64,000 bases of DNA from an uncultured Flavobacteriaceae bacterium. Lineage in GTDB: Bacteria > Bacteroidota > Bacteroidia > Flavobacteriales > Flavobacteriaceae. Position numbers and translations under genes: made by a program. Under the pieces are notes generated by a model that saw only the letters and a list, made by a program, of their open reading frames with translations, was not told where the DNA came from and did not search any database. Of the stretch, positions 18,510 to 28,275 are shown piece by piece. Position 1 is the stretch's first letter; each line of letters begins with the position of its first letter. The stretch covers positions 1 to 64,000 of the forward strand of contig CANNAC010000007.1 in assembly GCA_947502495.1 (NCBI GenBank), written 5' to 3'.

Positions 18510-20750
18510 ATGAAAAACATATTATATATAGTATTAATGCTTCCTCTTGCCATTTTTTCACAAGACAAAATGAGTGGCGTAATTATGGAAGCCAATGATA
18601 AAAAGGAACAAACTCCTTTATTCGGAGCAAATGTATATTGGCTAGATACCTCGGTTGGTACTACTTCCGATTATGACGGAAATTTTAGCATTCCGTATAA
18701 CACATCCTATAAAAAATTAGTGATTAGTTATGTTGGTTTTAAAACCGATACTTTAACGATTAATAGTGCGAAAAAGGTTCAGGTTCTATTAGAATCGAAA
18801 AGCGATTTAGGAGAGGTAACCATAACTTCTAGAAAGCAAGCGACCGCAAAATCCTACTTAAAAGCATCCAATACATTTACCGTAAGTAGCAAAGAATTAC
18901 TAAAAGCTGCTTGTTGTAATCTGTCGGAAAGTTTTGAAACAAACCCATCTATTGATGTTAATTTTGCCGATGCAGTTACCGGAACGCGACAAATTAAAAT
19001 GTTAGGATTAACCAGTCCTTATCTATTAATTGCAACAGAAAATATACCATCTATTCGTGGCGCATCGCAGGCGTTCGGATTAAGTTTTATTCCTGGAACT
19101 TGGGTAGAAAGTATTCAAATTACAAAAGGTGCGGGAAGTGTTGTTAATGGTTATGAAAGTATTGCTGGCCAAATTAATGCAGAGTTGGTAAAGCCTGCAA
19201 GCGATGATAAATTATTTGTGAATATTTATGGAGCAAGTAATACACGTCTAGAATTAAATACACACTTTAATACCAAATTAACTGAAAAATGGAGTACAGG
19301 AATTTATTTACATGGTAACACACATGATAAAAAACATGATGTAAATGATGACGGATTTATGGATATGCCTTTGTATAACCAAATAAATGTAATGAACCGT
19401 TGGCAATATATAAATCAAGAAAAAGGTTTTGTGAGCTTTATTAATTTTAAATTTTTGAATGATGAAAAGCAAACTGGACAAATCGATTTTGATCCAAAAA
19501 CAGATAAAGGAACAACCAATGCTTGGGGAAGTGAAATCGATACAAAAAGGTATGAAGTTTCTTCTAAGTTAGGGTATGTAAACCCAGAGATTCCTTGGCA
19601 AAGTGTTAGTGTGCAAGCTGCTTTTAGTAGTCATGCGCAAGATTCTTATTTCGGATTAAACACCTATGATATTACACAGAATAGTTTGTATTCTACGGTA
19701 ATCTATAACTCCATTATTGGAGATTCTAGAAGCAAGTTTAAAACAGGAATTAGTTATACCTATGATCATTATGAGGAATTGGTAAACGCGGTAGATTACG
19801 GAAGAAATGAAGCCGATTTTGGTGCGTTTTTTGAATATGCTTATGATAATTTAAAGAACCTAAATGTTACTGCAGGAATTCGTGTAGACGCTCATAATTT
19901 ATTAGGTACGTTTATTACGCCTCGAGTGCATGCTAGATATACACCTTGGGGGAAATCTGCTTTAAGAGCTTCTTTTGGAAGAGGAAAACGTAGTGCAAGT
20001 ATTTTTGCTGAAAATCAAAGTATATTTTCGACTTCCAGAAGTTTTAATATTTTGAATACCAATGGAAATATCTATGGTTTAGATCCGGAAATAGCATGGA
20101 ATTATGGTGTTTCTTTTTTACAAGGATTTAATTTATTTAACCAAAAAGCAGATATTACTTTAGATTATTACCGTACAGATTTCCAGAATCAAGTCGTTGT
20201 AGATTATGAAAATCCGCAAGAAGTAAACTTTTATAATTTGGAAGGCGATAGTTATGCCAATAGTTTTCAGATAGAAATGAATTATAATATGTTTACCAAT
20301 TTCGATTTACGATTGGCTTATAAATATTATGATGTGCAAACGCAATATGGTTCCGAAAAATTAGAGAAACCACTTGTACCTAAAAATAGATTTTTTGCAA
20401 ATGTATCTTATGAAACGTCTGTTAAAGAAGGAAAAACAGCACATTGGAAAATGGATGCTACCTTTAACTGGCTAGGTAAACAACGCTTTTCGTCAACAGC
20501 AGCAAATCCTGTACAGTATCAGCTTTCGGAATATTCGCCTACCGTTGGAACCGTAAATGTGCAAGTGACCAAAGTGTTTTCTCCAAAATTTGAAGTATAT
20601 TTAGGAGGTGAAAATATTACAAATGTTAGACAAAATAATCCTATTTTAGGAGCAGATGATCCTTTTGGCGCAAATTTTGATACCACATTTGTATACGGAC
20701 CTATTTATGGATCTAATTATTACGCAGGATTGCGATTTAAAATACAGTAA
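18510..20750 (+). CDS. TonB-dependent outer-membrane receptor, probably for copper or another heavy metal
   Basis: This 746-residue protein has a signal peptide (1-17), a carboxypeptidase-like regulatory domain (about 22-98), a plug domain and a 22-strand beta-barrel ending in a C-terminal aromatic-rich strand (YYAGLRFKIQ). The plug contains a vicinal Cys135-Cys136 pair in KAACCNLSESFETNP. This pair, together with the flanking HYC_CC_PP and HMA genes, suggests transport of a thiophilic metal such as copper. Substrate is inference; the receptor class is clear. Confidence 0.9.
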   Translation: MKNILYIVLMLPLAIFSQDKMSGVIMEANDKKEQTPLFGANVYWLDTSVGTTSDYDGNFSIPYNTSYKKLVISYVGFKTDTLTINSAKKVQVLLESKSDLGEVTITSRKQATAKSYLKASNTFTVSSKELLKAACCNLSESFETNPSIDVNFADAVTGTRQIKMLGLTSPYLLIATENIPSIRGASQAFGLSFIPGTWVESIQITKGAGSVVNGYESIAGQINAELVKPASDDKLFVNIYGASNTRLELNTHFNTKLTEKWSTGIYLHGNTHDKKHDVNDDGFMDMPLYNQINVMNRWQYINQEKGFVSFINFKFLNDEKQTGQIDFDPKTDKGTTNAWGSEIDTKRYEVSSKLGYVNPEIPWQSVSVQAAFSSHAQDSYFGLNTYDITQNSLYSTVIYNSIIGDSRSKFKTGISYTYDHYEELVNAVDYGRNEADFGAFFEYAYDNLKNLNVTAGIRVDAHNLLGTFITPRVHARYTPWGKSALRASFGRGKRSASIFAENQSIFSTSRSFNILNTNGNIYGLDPEIAWNYGVSFLQGFNLFNQKADITLDYYRTDFQNQVVVDYENPQEVNFYNLEGDSYANSFQIEMNYNMFTNFDLRLAYKYYDVQTQYGSEKLEKPLVPKNRFFANVSYETSVKEGKTAHWKMDATFNWLGKQRFSSTAANPVQYQLSEYSPTVGTVNVQVTKVFSPKFEVYLGGENITNVRQNNPILGADDPFGANFDTTFVYGPIYGSNYYAGLRFKIQ

Positions 20751-20844
20751 AAATTCCTTCTCTTTTTAAAGGAAGACACTAGAGTTAAAAATAAAAATTT
20801 AATCAAAATATTTCCAATTTAAAGGAAATGAAAAACAATTTAAG

Positions 20845-21201
20845 ATGAAAAAAACAATAACATTACTAGTTTTATTATTTGTTGGTGTAACAGCATTTGC
20901 ACAAAACAAAAATGCAAAGGCATCTATTGAAGTAGATGGCGTTTGCGGAATGTGTAAGGATAGAATTGAGAAAGCTTGCTTTAAAATTAAAGGTGTGAAA
21001 TCTGCAGTTTGGAGTGTAGAGACGCATGAGTTACAACTTATTTATAATGAAGAAAAAACCAACTTAAATGCAATTCATACTAGCATTGCATCTGTTGGTC
21101 ATGATACTAAAGATTTAAAAGCTACAGATGAAGCGTATGAAACGGTACATCCTTGTTGTAAATATCGCGATGAAGAAGTGAAAGACGATCATAAAGAATA
21201 A
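20845..21201 (+). CDS. exported heavy-metal-associated (HMA) domain protein
   Basis: This 118-residue protein has a cleavable signal peptide (about 1-20, ending AFAQ) and one HMA ferredoxin-like fold with the metal-binding CGMC motif (Cys34-Cys37, in GVCGMCKDRIEKAC). A C-terminal HPCC adds further thiol ligands. It is probably a periplasmic metallochaperone for the metal handled by the upstream TonB receptor. A good terminator follows, closing the three-gene module. Confidence 0.9.
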   Translation: MKKTITLLVLLFVGVTAFAQNKNAKASIEVDGVCGMCKDRIEKACFKIKGVKSAVWSVETHELQLIYNEEKTNLNAIHTSIASVGHDTKDLKATDEAYETVHPCCKYRDEEVKDDHKE

Positions 21202-21224
21202 GAAACCAATAAGAAAATAGTGAA

Positions 21225-21254
21225 AAGGCCTGAATTTTAATTCAGGCTTTTTTA
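21225..21254 (+). terminator. intrinsic terminator after the HMA gene
   Basis: A 7-bp stem GCCTGAA/TTCAGGC (21228-21234, 21241-21247) with an ATTTTA-type loop is followed by a run of T. Confidence 0.8.
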
Positions 21255-21264
21255 TTTTTACCAT

Positions 21265-21606
21265 ATGCCATACAGAATTTACGTCATCGAATTATCTAAA
21301 CGTGTGTTTACAGAAAACGCTAAGTTTAGAAATGCCAATCCGCAATTTAATGGCGTATTGCAATGCTTGTATGTTGGTATGACGAGCAAAACACCTAAAG
21401 AACGTTTTGCACAACATAAAACGGGGTATAGAAATAAGAAAGGACATAAGTTGTCTTCTAATATTGTCGAGAAATACGGGCTTTATCTTCGTCCGAGTTT
21501 ATACAATCATATAGATCCAATTTCTACCAGATCAGAGGCTTTAAAAATGGAAGAAACGCTGGCTTTAGAATTACGCAGACAGAAGTATGCGGTTTGGTTT
21601 AATTGA
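21265..21606 (+). CDS. GIY-YIG-like domain protein
   Basis: This 113-residue soluble protein carries a degenerate GIY-YIG pattern: RIYVIEL at residues 4-10 and CLYVGMTSKTPKERFAQHKTGYR at about 34-56, with a later Glu (MEE, about residue 92) that could be the metal ligand. GIY-YIG proteins are endonucleases or repair factors. A free-standing small form like this has no assigned role. The gene starts 10 bp after a terminator. Confidence 0.7.
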   Translation: MPYRIYVIELSKRVFTENAKFRNANPQFNGVLQCLYVGMTSKTPKERFAQHKTGYRNKKGHKLSSNIVEKYGLYLRPSLYNHIDPISTRSEALKMEETLALELRRQKYAVWFN

Positions 21607-21785
21607 AGTTTAATCGCGTGATTTTGAAAAAAAAAAACAAGCGTAAGTCATTTTATATGATGGTGTTAGGTTTGTTTAAGAAATTATTTTGTTAATAACG
21701 GTTAAAAATGTTAAAACTATTGTAAACTTAGTTCTGTAGATGTAAAAATCATTTGATTTGTTTTAAATCATAAAAACTTAAAACC

Positions 21786-22343
21786 ATGAAAAAACTATTA
21801 CTAGTCACTGCTATCTCTATTTTAGGATTAGCACATGTTAACGCACAAGACGTTAAATTTGGAGTTAAAGGAGGTTTGAACTTTGCTTCGGTAACTGGAG
21901 TTGAAAGTTCTCAGCTAGAAGCTATAACGGCTTTTCATTTTGGAGGTATGGCGGAAATATTCATTTCAGAAAAATTCTCTTTACAACCTGAATTAATGTA
22001 TTCTGGACAAGGATTTAGCGATGGAGGGATAATTGATTTGCATTATATAAATGTTCCATTAATGGCAAAATACTATGTAGCAAAACGAATAAGTCTAGAA
22101 GCTGGACCGCAAATTGGATTTTTGCTCAATGCAAGAGAAGGAGGTGAGAAATTAAAAAACCAGGATAACAATGTTGATTTTGGTGTGAATTTTGGGCTAG
22201 GTTATAAACTAGATAATGGACTTAATTTTGGAATGCGATATAATTTAGGATTAACCGAGTTATCGGTTACAGGTAATCAGAGTAAAACAACAAATAAAAT
22301 TAAAAATGGTGTATTTCAATTTTCCATTGGCTACTTCTTTTAA
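21786..22343 (+). CDS. small outer-membrane beta-barrel protein (porin family)
   Basis: This 185-residue protein has a signal peptide (1-20, ending VNAQ) and a beta-barrel of about eight strands: KFGVKGGLNFASV at the mature N-terminus, then alternating strands ending in FQFSIGYFF with the C-terminal Phe used for barrel assembly. This is the Bacteroidota outer-membrane-protein beta-barrel type, of generic function. It has its own ~180-bp upstream region and a strong terminator downstream. Confidence 0.85.
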   Translation: MKKLLLVTAISILGLAHVNAQDVKFGVKGGLNFASVTGVESSQLEAITAFHFGGMAEIFISEKFSLQPELMYSGQGFSDGGIIDLHYINVPLMAKYYVAKRISLEAGPQIGFLLNAREGGEKLKNQDNNVDFGVNFGLGYKLDNGLNFGMRYNLGLTELSVTGNQSKTTNKIKNGVFQFSIGYFF

Positions 22344-22365
22344 CACGTAATAATTTTCAATATTT

Positions 22366-22398
22366 TAAAACCGAAGTCTATTGGCTTCGGTTTTAGTT
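22366..22398 (+). terminator. intrinsic terminator after the beta-barrel gene
   Basis: A perfect 10-bp stem AAAACCGAAG/CTTCGGTTTT (22366-22375, 22384-22393) has an 8-nt loop and a T-rich tail. Confidence 0.85.
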
Positions 22399-22505
22399 TT
22401 TTAGGACTCTTTTGTTTTTTCTTATTAATACTACAAGTTATTAAGTGTAAACTTAGGTCGTTTAACTTCTATGAATTAAAAATACATGTATCCTTTAAAA
22501 TCAAA

Positions 22506-22535
22506 AAACGCTCCTAGAAATATCTAGAAGCGTTT
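22506..22535. terminator. terminator facing groEL (bidirectional)
   Basis: A 13-bp stem with one mismatch (22506-22518 with 22523-22535) has runs of A before and T after. On the minus strand it follows groEL by ~90 bp and has a T6 tail. Confidence 0.75.
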
Positions 22536-22624
22536 ATTTATAATTTGCGTGTCTTGGTGATAAACAGAAGACTCTTCTTATTATTATGCATAAGAGTGAA
22601 TTCCCTGTCTACAGCGACTCGCAA

Positions 22625-24280
<1,656 letters not shown>

Positions 24281-24290
24281 CTATTAGCTC

Positions 24291-24362
24291 TTGGCTTTTA
24301 GCTAAAATATTTATCTATTTGGAATAAATTTTAATTGTAACGGACTAGAGGCTAAAAGCCAA
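24291..24362. repeat. 12-bp inverted repeat in the groES-groEL gap
   Basis: TTGGCTTTTAGC (24291-24302) is perfectly inverted at 24351-24362 with a 48-bp spacer. Around it the same AGCTATTAGCTC / AAAAGTCAAAAGCT wording recurs. It may fold in the bicistronic mRNA, or be a short interspersed repeat of this genome. Confidence 0.6.
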
Positions 24363-24375
24363 AAGTCAAAAGCTA

Positions 24376-24654
24376 TTATATAATAGCCATAATATCTTCT
24401 TCACGCATCATTAAATAGTCGTGACCATCTAATTTTAATTCGTTTCCAGAATATTTTCCGTAAAGAACAGTATCTCCAACTTTTACAGTAAGAGGTTCAT
24501 CTTTTTTACCTGCACCTATTGCTATAACGGTACCTTTATGTTGCTTTTCTTGAGCTGAATCTGGAATAAATAAACCAGATGCTGTTTGTGTTTCTGCTGG
24601 AAGTGGTTCTACTAAAACGCGATCTGCAAGTGGTTTAATGTTTACTTTACTCAT
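24376..24654 (-). CDS. groES: co-chaperonin GroES (10-kDa)
   Basis: This 92-residue protein has the GroES fold signature (IKPLADRVLVEPLPAE at the N-terminus, a mobile-loop region around TQTASGLFIPDS, and VLYGKYSGNELKLDG). It caps the GroEL chamber. It is the first gene of the pair, with a possible sigma-54-type promoter upstream. Confidence 0.97.
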   Translation of the reverse strand: MSKVNIKPLADRVLVEPLPAETQTASGLFIPDSAQEKQHKGTVIAIGAGKKDEPLTVKVGDTVLYGKYSGNELKLDGHDYLMMREEDIMAII

Positions 24655-24700
24655 AGTATATGTTTTATTTATTTATAATAGTTTTTATGCTTTTATAAGA

Positions 24701-24718
24701 AGCTAAAAATGTGCCAAT
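24701..24718 (-). promoter_or_regulatory. possible sigma-54 (-24/-12) promoter upstream of groES
   Basis: On the minus strand the sequence reads TTGGCACATTTTTAGCTT. The GG and GC dinucleotides are 12 nt apart, as in the consensus TGGCAC-N5-TTGC, with one deviation (TAGC). It lies about 50 bp before the groES start. A sigma-54 activator gene is encoded 2.3 kb upstream on the same strand. No CIRCE element (TTAGCACTC-N9-GAGTGCTAA) is visible. Confidence 0.4.
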
Positions 24719-24787
24719 AGAGTAGGACTGACAAAGTTGCCGAATGTCTTCATATTATAAACGCGGAAAGTAGATTTTGGGCAAAAA

Positions 24788-24817
24788 AAAATGCCAACTT
24801 TTTAAAGTTGGCATTTT
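24788..24817. terminator. strong terminator after secG
   Basis: A perfect 14-bp stem (24788-24801 with 24804-24817) has a 2-nt loop. The minus-strand tail is a run of eight T. It ends the miaB-to-secG block before groES. Confidence 0.85.
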
Positions 24818-24839
24818 GAATATTTTTTAAAACAGAGGA

Positions 24840-25169
24840 TTACTCAGGAGTATCTTCTGTTTGTGCAGGAGCAGTTGGTACTTCTACTGGTTGTACAATA
24901 TTGTCAGTATCTAAAGCTTTAGACTCTGTAGTTGTTGTACCGTTGTTAATTGCAACGTTAGAAACTAAAATTAATACTATTAAAATAGTTGCAAGCGTCC
25001 ATGTGCTTTTGTCTAAAAAGTCGGTTGTTTTTTGAACACCACCTAACTGTTGTGTTCCTCCACCACCAAATGATGATGATAATCCGCCTCCTTTTGGGTT
25101 TTGTACCATTATTACTACAACTAGCAAAAATGCTACCACTACTATTAAGATTAAAAATACTGTAAACAT
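24840..25169 (-). CDS. secG: preprotein translocase subunit SecG
   Basis: This 109-residue protein has two membrane helices (about 2-20 and 57-75) separated by the SecG signature loop VQNPKGGGLSSSFGGGG. Its acidic C-terminal tail is longer than in E. coli, as is usual in Bacteroidota. SecG is a component of the SecYEG channel. It lies 4 bp after the upstream TPR gene and is the last gene before a strong terminator. Confidence 0.93.
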   Translation of the reverse strand: MFTVFLILIVVVAFLLVVVIMVQNPKGGGLSSSFGGGGTQQLGGVQKTTDFLDKSTWTLATILIVLILVSNVAINNGTTTTESKALDTDNIVQPVEVPTAPAQTEDTPE

Positions 25170-25173
25170 GTTG

Positions 25174-26103
25174 TTATTCTTTATTATTTTGTTCTTGTAA
25201 TTGTTTTACTGCCTTAATTTGGTCTGCAAAGAAACCACTTTTTTCTGGATATTTCAAACTTAATATTTTATAAGATTGCAATGCCTTTTTGTAGTTCTTT
25301 TGTTCCAAGTAAATACGCGCTAATGTTTCTGTCATTAGTGCTTCTGGCTGTATCATTTGCTCTTCGGCAATATTAATATTTGCTTTAGCTGTTTTTTTTG
25401 GTTTTAACTTTGGGTTTTTTGTTATAAATTTTTCTATAAGATCAAACTTTTTCTCTTTTTCTGATTTTATTTCTTCTGATTCTTCTTCTGATTCTTCTTC
25501 GCGTTGAATCGGATTAAAGTTTCCTAGTTTTAGCCATTCATTAAACGAATGTGTTTCTGTGTTTTCAAACTCTAAGGGCTTACCAATATTTAAAATTTGC
25601 TTTGCAGAAATGGTTTCTGGAGTGCTATTTTCTTCTACTTCTTCCTTGGTTTCAGGAACATCTAAATTAAAGTTTGCAATTTTTGAACGTTCTATTTTAG
25701 GCTGAAATAACTCTGGATCTAAAACGCCAGTAGTATCTTTTATTTGTTGTCTTAAAGCATCATCGATAGTCACATTTTTGTTTACCGAAATATCTTCCAC
25801 ATCTACAGTAATATCTTTTACATGCTCAATATTTTGTTTAATATGTTTCGATATTTTATTCTGAATGAATTTTTTAGAGGTAATATAATCGAACAAAATA
25901 CTTCTGTCTGTAGTGTAACTTGCCGTTTTTTTTAGTTCTTGATTATAGTTGAAACTTTCTTTATTCTTTAAACCTTTTAAGTAAATGGCTCTTGCAGATT
26001 GACAATATGGAAAAGTATCCACAACCGTTTTTAAAGCTTCGGTTTGCAAAGCAGTAACTTTTTGAGGGTTTTGTAATAAGTATGTGAAGTCTGTGTTATT
26101 CAT
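25174..26103 (-). CDS. tetratricopeptide-type protein of the secG-lptE operon
   Basis: This 309-residue soluble protein has no signal peptide. A highly acidic middle region (about 130-230, with repeated EES/SEE) precedes one recognisable TPR-like helix pair at about 257-295 (ETLARIYLEQKNYKKALQSYKILSLKYPEKSGF). It is placed between lptE and secG, 4 bp before secG. I do not know its function; a scaffolding role near the envelope machinery is only suggested by context. Confidence 0.78.
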   Translation of the reverse strand: MNNTDFTYLLQNPQKVTALQTEALKTVVDTFPYCQSARAIYLKGLKNKESFNYNQELKKTASYTTDRSILFDYITSKKFIQNKISKHIKQNIEHVKDITVDVEDISVNKNVTIDDALRQQIKDTTGVLDPELFQPKIERSKIANFNLDVPETKEEVEENSTPETISAKQILNIGKPLEFENTETHSFNEWLKLGNFNPIQREEESEEESEEIKSEKEKKFDLIEKFITKNPKLKPKKTAKANINIAEEQMIQPEALMTETLARIYLEQKNYKKALQSYKILSLKYPEKSGFFADQIKAVKQLQEQNNKE

Positions 26104-26136
26104 TGGCTAAGCCAAATTTATTTGTTTATTTTTTTA

Positions 26137-26643
26137 CTACCACTTTGCTAGTGAAGCATTAAAAATATCTTGTGTTAAACGTTCGAAAATTTCTTCGAAA
26201 GCGGTAGTTTTTATCGACCCTACAAGTTGTTCGCTTCCTCCGTAATCATAATAAAAAGAGAAGCGTTGTTCAAAATTGTCTTCTTCGTTTCTCTTATTAA
26301 AAAAGCGCACATTTACACCAATAGTTAAACGGTTTTGCGCGGCAGTATTTGCTGATGTTGCTGTGGTTGGTGAAATTCTATATTCTACAATTTCTCCTTC
26401 GTAAACCAAATCGGCATTAGAGTTTACTAAGCTTAAGTTGGTTTGATTGGTTATTAAATCTTGTAGTGCGATGGTGAAATCTCTGTTTAAACCTGGCTCT
26501 ATTAGAATCGCATTGTTTTGAAAATAATTAACCTGAAAAGTTTTTACATTAGAAGCAATAGAAGCTCCTGTAAAAGAATATGGGCCACAAGTAAAAAAAG
26601 TGGTCGTTAATAGTAAAAGAAATAGGTGTTTTAAGTTTTTCAT
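26137..26643 (-). CDS. lptE: LPS-assembly lipoprotein LptE
   Basis: This 168-residue lipoprotein has a signal peptide ending FFTCGPYSFTG with the lipidated Cys at about residue 19. The GPYSFTGAS start and the later ISPTTATSANTAAQNRLTIGVNVRF segment match the Bacteroidota LptE family. LptE plugs the LptD channel in the outer membrane during LPS export. Position upstream of secG is typical of flavobacteria. Confidence 0.88.
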   Translation of the reverse strand: MKNLKHLFLLLLTTTFFTCGPYSFTGASIASNVKTFQVNYFQNNAILIEPGLNRDFTIALQDLITNQTNLSLVNSNADLVYEGEIVEYRISPTTATSANTAAQNRLTIGVNVRFFNKRNEEDNFEQRFSFYYDYGGSEQLVGSIKTTAFEEIFERLTQDIFNASLAKW

Positions 26644-26684
26644 CTTGTGCTCGCAAAAGGAGTATCTTTTAATTTAATTGGAAT

Positions 26685-26712
26685 GAGATTCTTTGACTGC
26701 GTTCTGCATGAC
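26685..26712. repeat. short interspersed repeat-like sequence
   Basis: GAGATTCTTTGACTGCGTTC followed by TGCATGAC is an imperfect palindrome-type intergenic sequence. Together with the hairpins at 28238-28255 and 29733-29773 it makes three such elements in the gaps of one operon. Confidence 0.4.
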
Positions 26713-26717
26713 AATTA

Positions 26718-26915
26718 TTAATAGGAATTTGGTTTTTTCATACTTATATAAGCATAAATATAGCCTGCATTATCTGCAACATCAAAATTAGCATTAATAA
26801 GTCGGTAACCTTGGTAGTGTTTTTCGTTAATCAAGTCTTCTGCTTCTTGTCTGATTGCTTCCGAGCTGTTACGACTAAACGATTTTCTTATTAAAAATAT
26901 TTCTACTGCTTTCAT
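26718..26915 (-). CDS. small hypothetical protein
   Basis: This 65-residue ORF begins MKAVEIFLIRKSFSR and ends with ISMKKPNSY. The composition is that of a real alpha/beta protein (AEDLINEKHYQGYRLINANF), and it is collinear with its neighbours in a 330-bp gap between the sigma-54 activator and lptE. No family is recognised. It is kept because it fits the operon and has an ATG start, but it could be spurious. Confidence 0.5.
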   Translation of the reverse strand: MKAVEIFLIRKSFSRNSSEAIRQEAEDLINEKHYQGYRLINANFDVADNAGYIYAYISMKKPNSY

Positions 26916-26972
26916 CTCTTCTATACGTATTCAAAAATAAGGTATTTAAACTTTTATTTTCACAAAGTTTTG

Positions 26973-28232
26973 TTACAAATCAAATTGCTTAATTTTTCTA
27001 TATAAGGTACGTTCGCTAATACCCAATTCTGCTGCTGCTAACTTGCGTTTTCCTTGGTGACGTTCTAGCGATTTTTTAATGAGTTCTAATTCTTTATCGT
27101 GTAAGGAAAGTGTTTCTTCTTCCTCAATTTCTTCTGCAAAATGATATTTGTCTGTAGCGTCTTGAAGCGTTTCCGGATTTGCGTTTTGCGGAATAGATAA
27201 TAACTTTAAATCTTCTTTAGCATCTTCAAAATCGGCATCCTCTTCATTGCCATATATTTTTTGAATCAAGCCTTCGTTTTTCTCTTGAACTTCTGAGTCG
27301 TTACCATTTTTCATGAGTTCCATGGTAAGTTTTTTAAGGTCATTTAAATCGGCTTTCATATCAAATAAAACCTTGTACAAGATTTCGCGCTCATTACTAA
27401 AATCGCTTTCTGCTTTGGTATTCTTAATAACGGCAGGCAAGTTTGTGCTTCCGGTAGGTAAGTACTCCTTCAGTTTTAAAGCGTCTATTGTTCTGTTTTG
27501 TTCTAATACAGAAACTTGTTCTGCTACATTTCTTAATTGTCTAATGTTACCAGACCATCTAAAATTTAATAACACAGGTATCGCATCCTCTGTTAATTTT
27601 ATGGTTGGCATTTTGTATTTTAAGGCAAAGTCACTAGCGAATTTTCTAAATAGTAAATGTATATCTTCTTTGCGTTCGCGAAGTGCTGGAAGATTTATTT
27701 CTACCGTACTCAATCTGTAATATAAATCTTCTCTAAATTTTTCTTTTTTGATCGCATCAAACATATTTACGTTTGTTGCTGCCACAATACGTACATCTGT
27801 TTTTTGTACTTTACTGGAACCTACTTTTAGAAATTCACCATTTTCAAGAACACGAAGTAAACGCACTTGTGTTGTTAATGGTAATTCTCCAACTTCATCT
27901 AAAAAAATGGTTCCGCCATCTGCTACTTCAAAATAACCATTTCTAGTTGCTGTTGCTCCAGTGAAGGCGCCTTTTTCGTGACCAAAAAGTTCGGAATCGA
28001 TAGTTCCTTCCGGAATTGCACCACAGTTTACCGCAATGTATTTACCGTGCTTTCTATGGGAAAGAGAATGTATAATTTTAGGAATACTCTCTTTACCAAC
28101 ACCTGATTCTCCAGTTACTAAAACCGAAATATCTGTTGGTGCTACTTGTATGGCTTTTTCAATGGCACGATTAAGTGTTGGGTCGTTACCAATGATACCA
28201 AAACGTTGTTTTATTGATTGAATGGATTCCAT
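26973..28232 (-). CDS. sigma-54-dependent transcription activator without sensory domain
   Basis: This 419-residue AAA+ activator has Walker A GESGVGKE at 41-48, the sigma-54-contact GAFTGA at 88-93, Walker B GTIFLDE at about 107-113, and a C-terminal Fis-type HTH (about 378-419, GKRKLAAAELGISERTLYRKI). The AAA domain begins within ten residues of the N-terminus, so there is no receiver, GAF or PAS domain. An acidic linker of ~130 residues lies before the HTH. Control must come through expression or a partner. It lies 43 bp downstream of miaB. Confidence 0.92.
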   Translation of the reverse strand: MESIQSIKQRFGIIGNDPTLNRAIEKAIQVAPTDISVLVTGESGVGKESIPKIIHSLSHRKHGKYIAVNCGAIPEGTIDSELFGHEKGAFTGATATRNGYFEVADGGTIFLDEVGELPLTTQVRLLRVLENGEFLKVGSSKVQKTDVRIVAATNVNMFDAIKKEKFREDLYYRLSTVEINLPALRERKEDIHLLFRKFASDFALKYKMPTIKLTEDAIPVLLNFRWSGNIRQLRNVAEQVSVLEQNRTIDALKLKEYLPTGSTNLPAVIKNTKAESDFSNEREILYKVLFDMKADLNDLKKLTMELMKNGNDSEVQEKNEGLIQKIYGNEEDADFEDAKEDLKLLSIPQNANPETLQDATDKYHFAEEIEEEETLSLHDKELELIKKSLERHQGKRKLAAAELGISERTLYRKIKQFDL

Positions 28233-28237
28233 ATTAT

Positions 28238-28255
28238 TTCCTGCGAAGGCAGGAA
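28238..28255. repeat. REP-like hairpin between miaB and the sigma-54 activator gene
   Basis: This is a perfect 7-bp stem TTCCTGC/GCAGGAA with a 4-nt GAAG loop (28238-28244, 28249-28255). The same design (TTCC.. 4-nt loop ..GGAA) occurs twice upstream of miaB. Its T tail on the plus strand could also make it terminator-like. Confidence 0.55.
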
Positions 28256-28275
28256 TCTTTTTAGTTTAACTTCTA

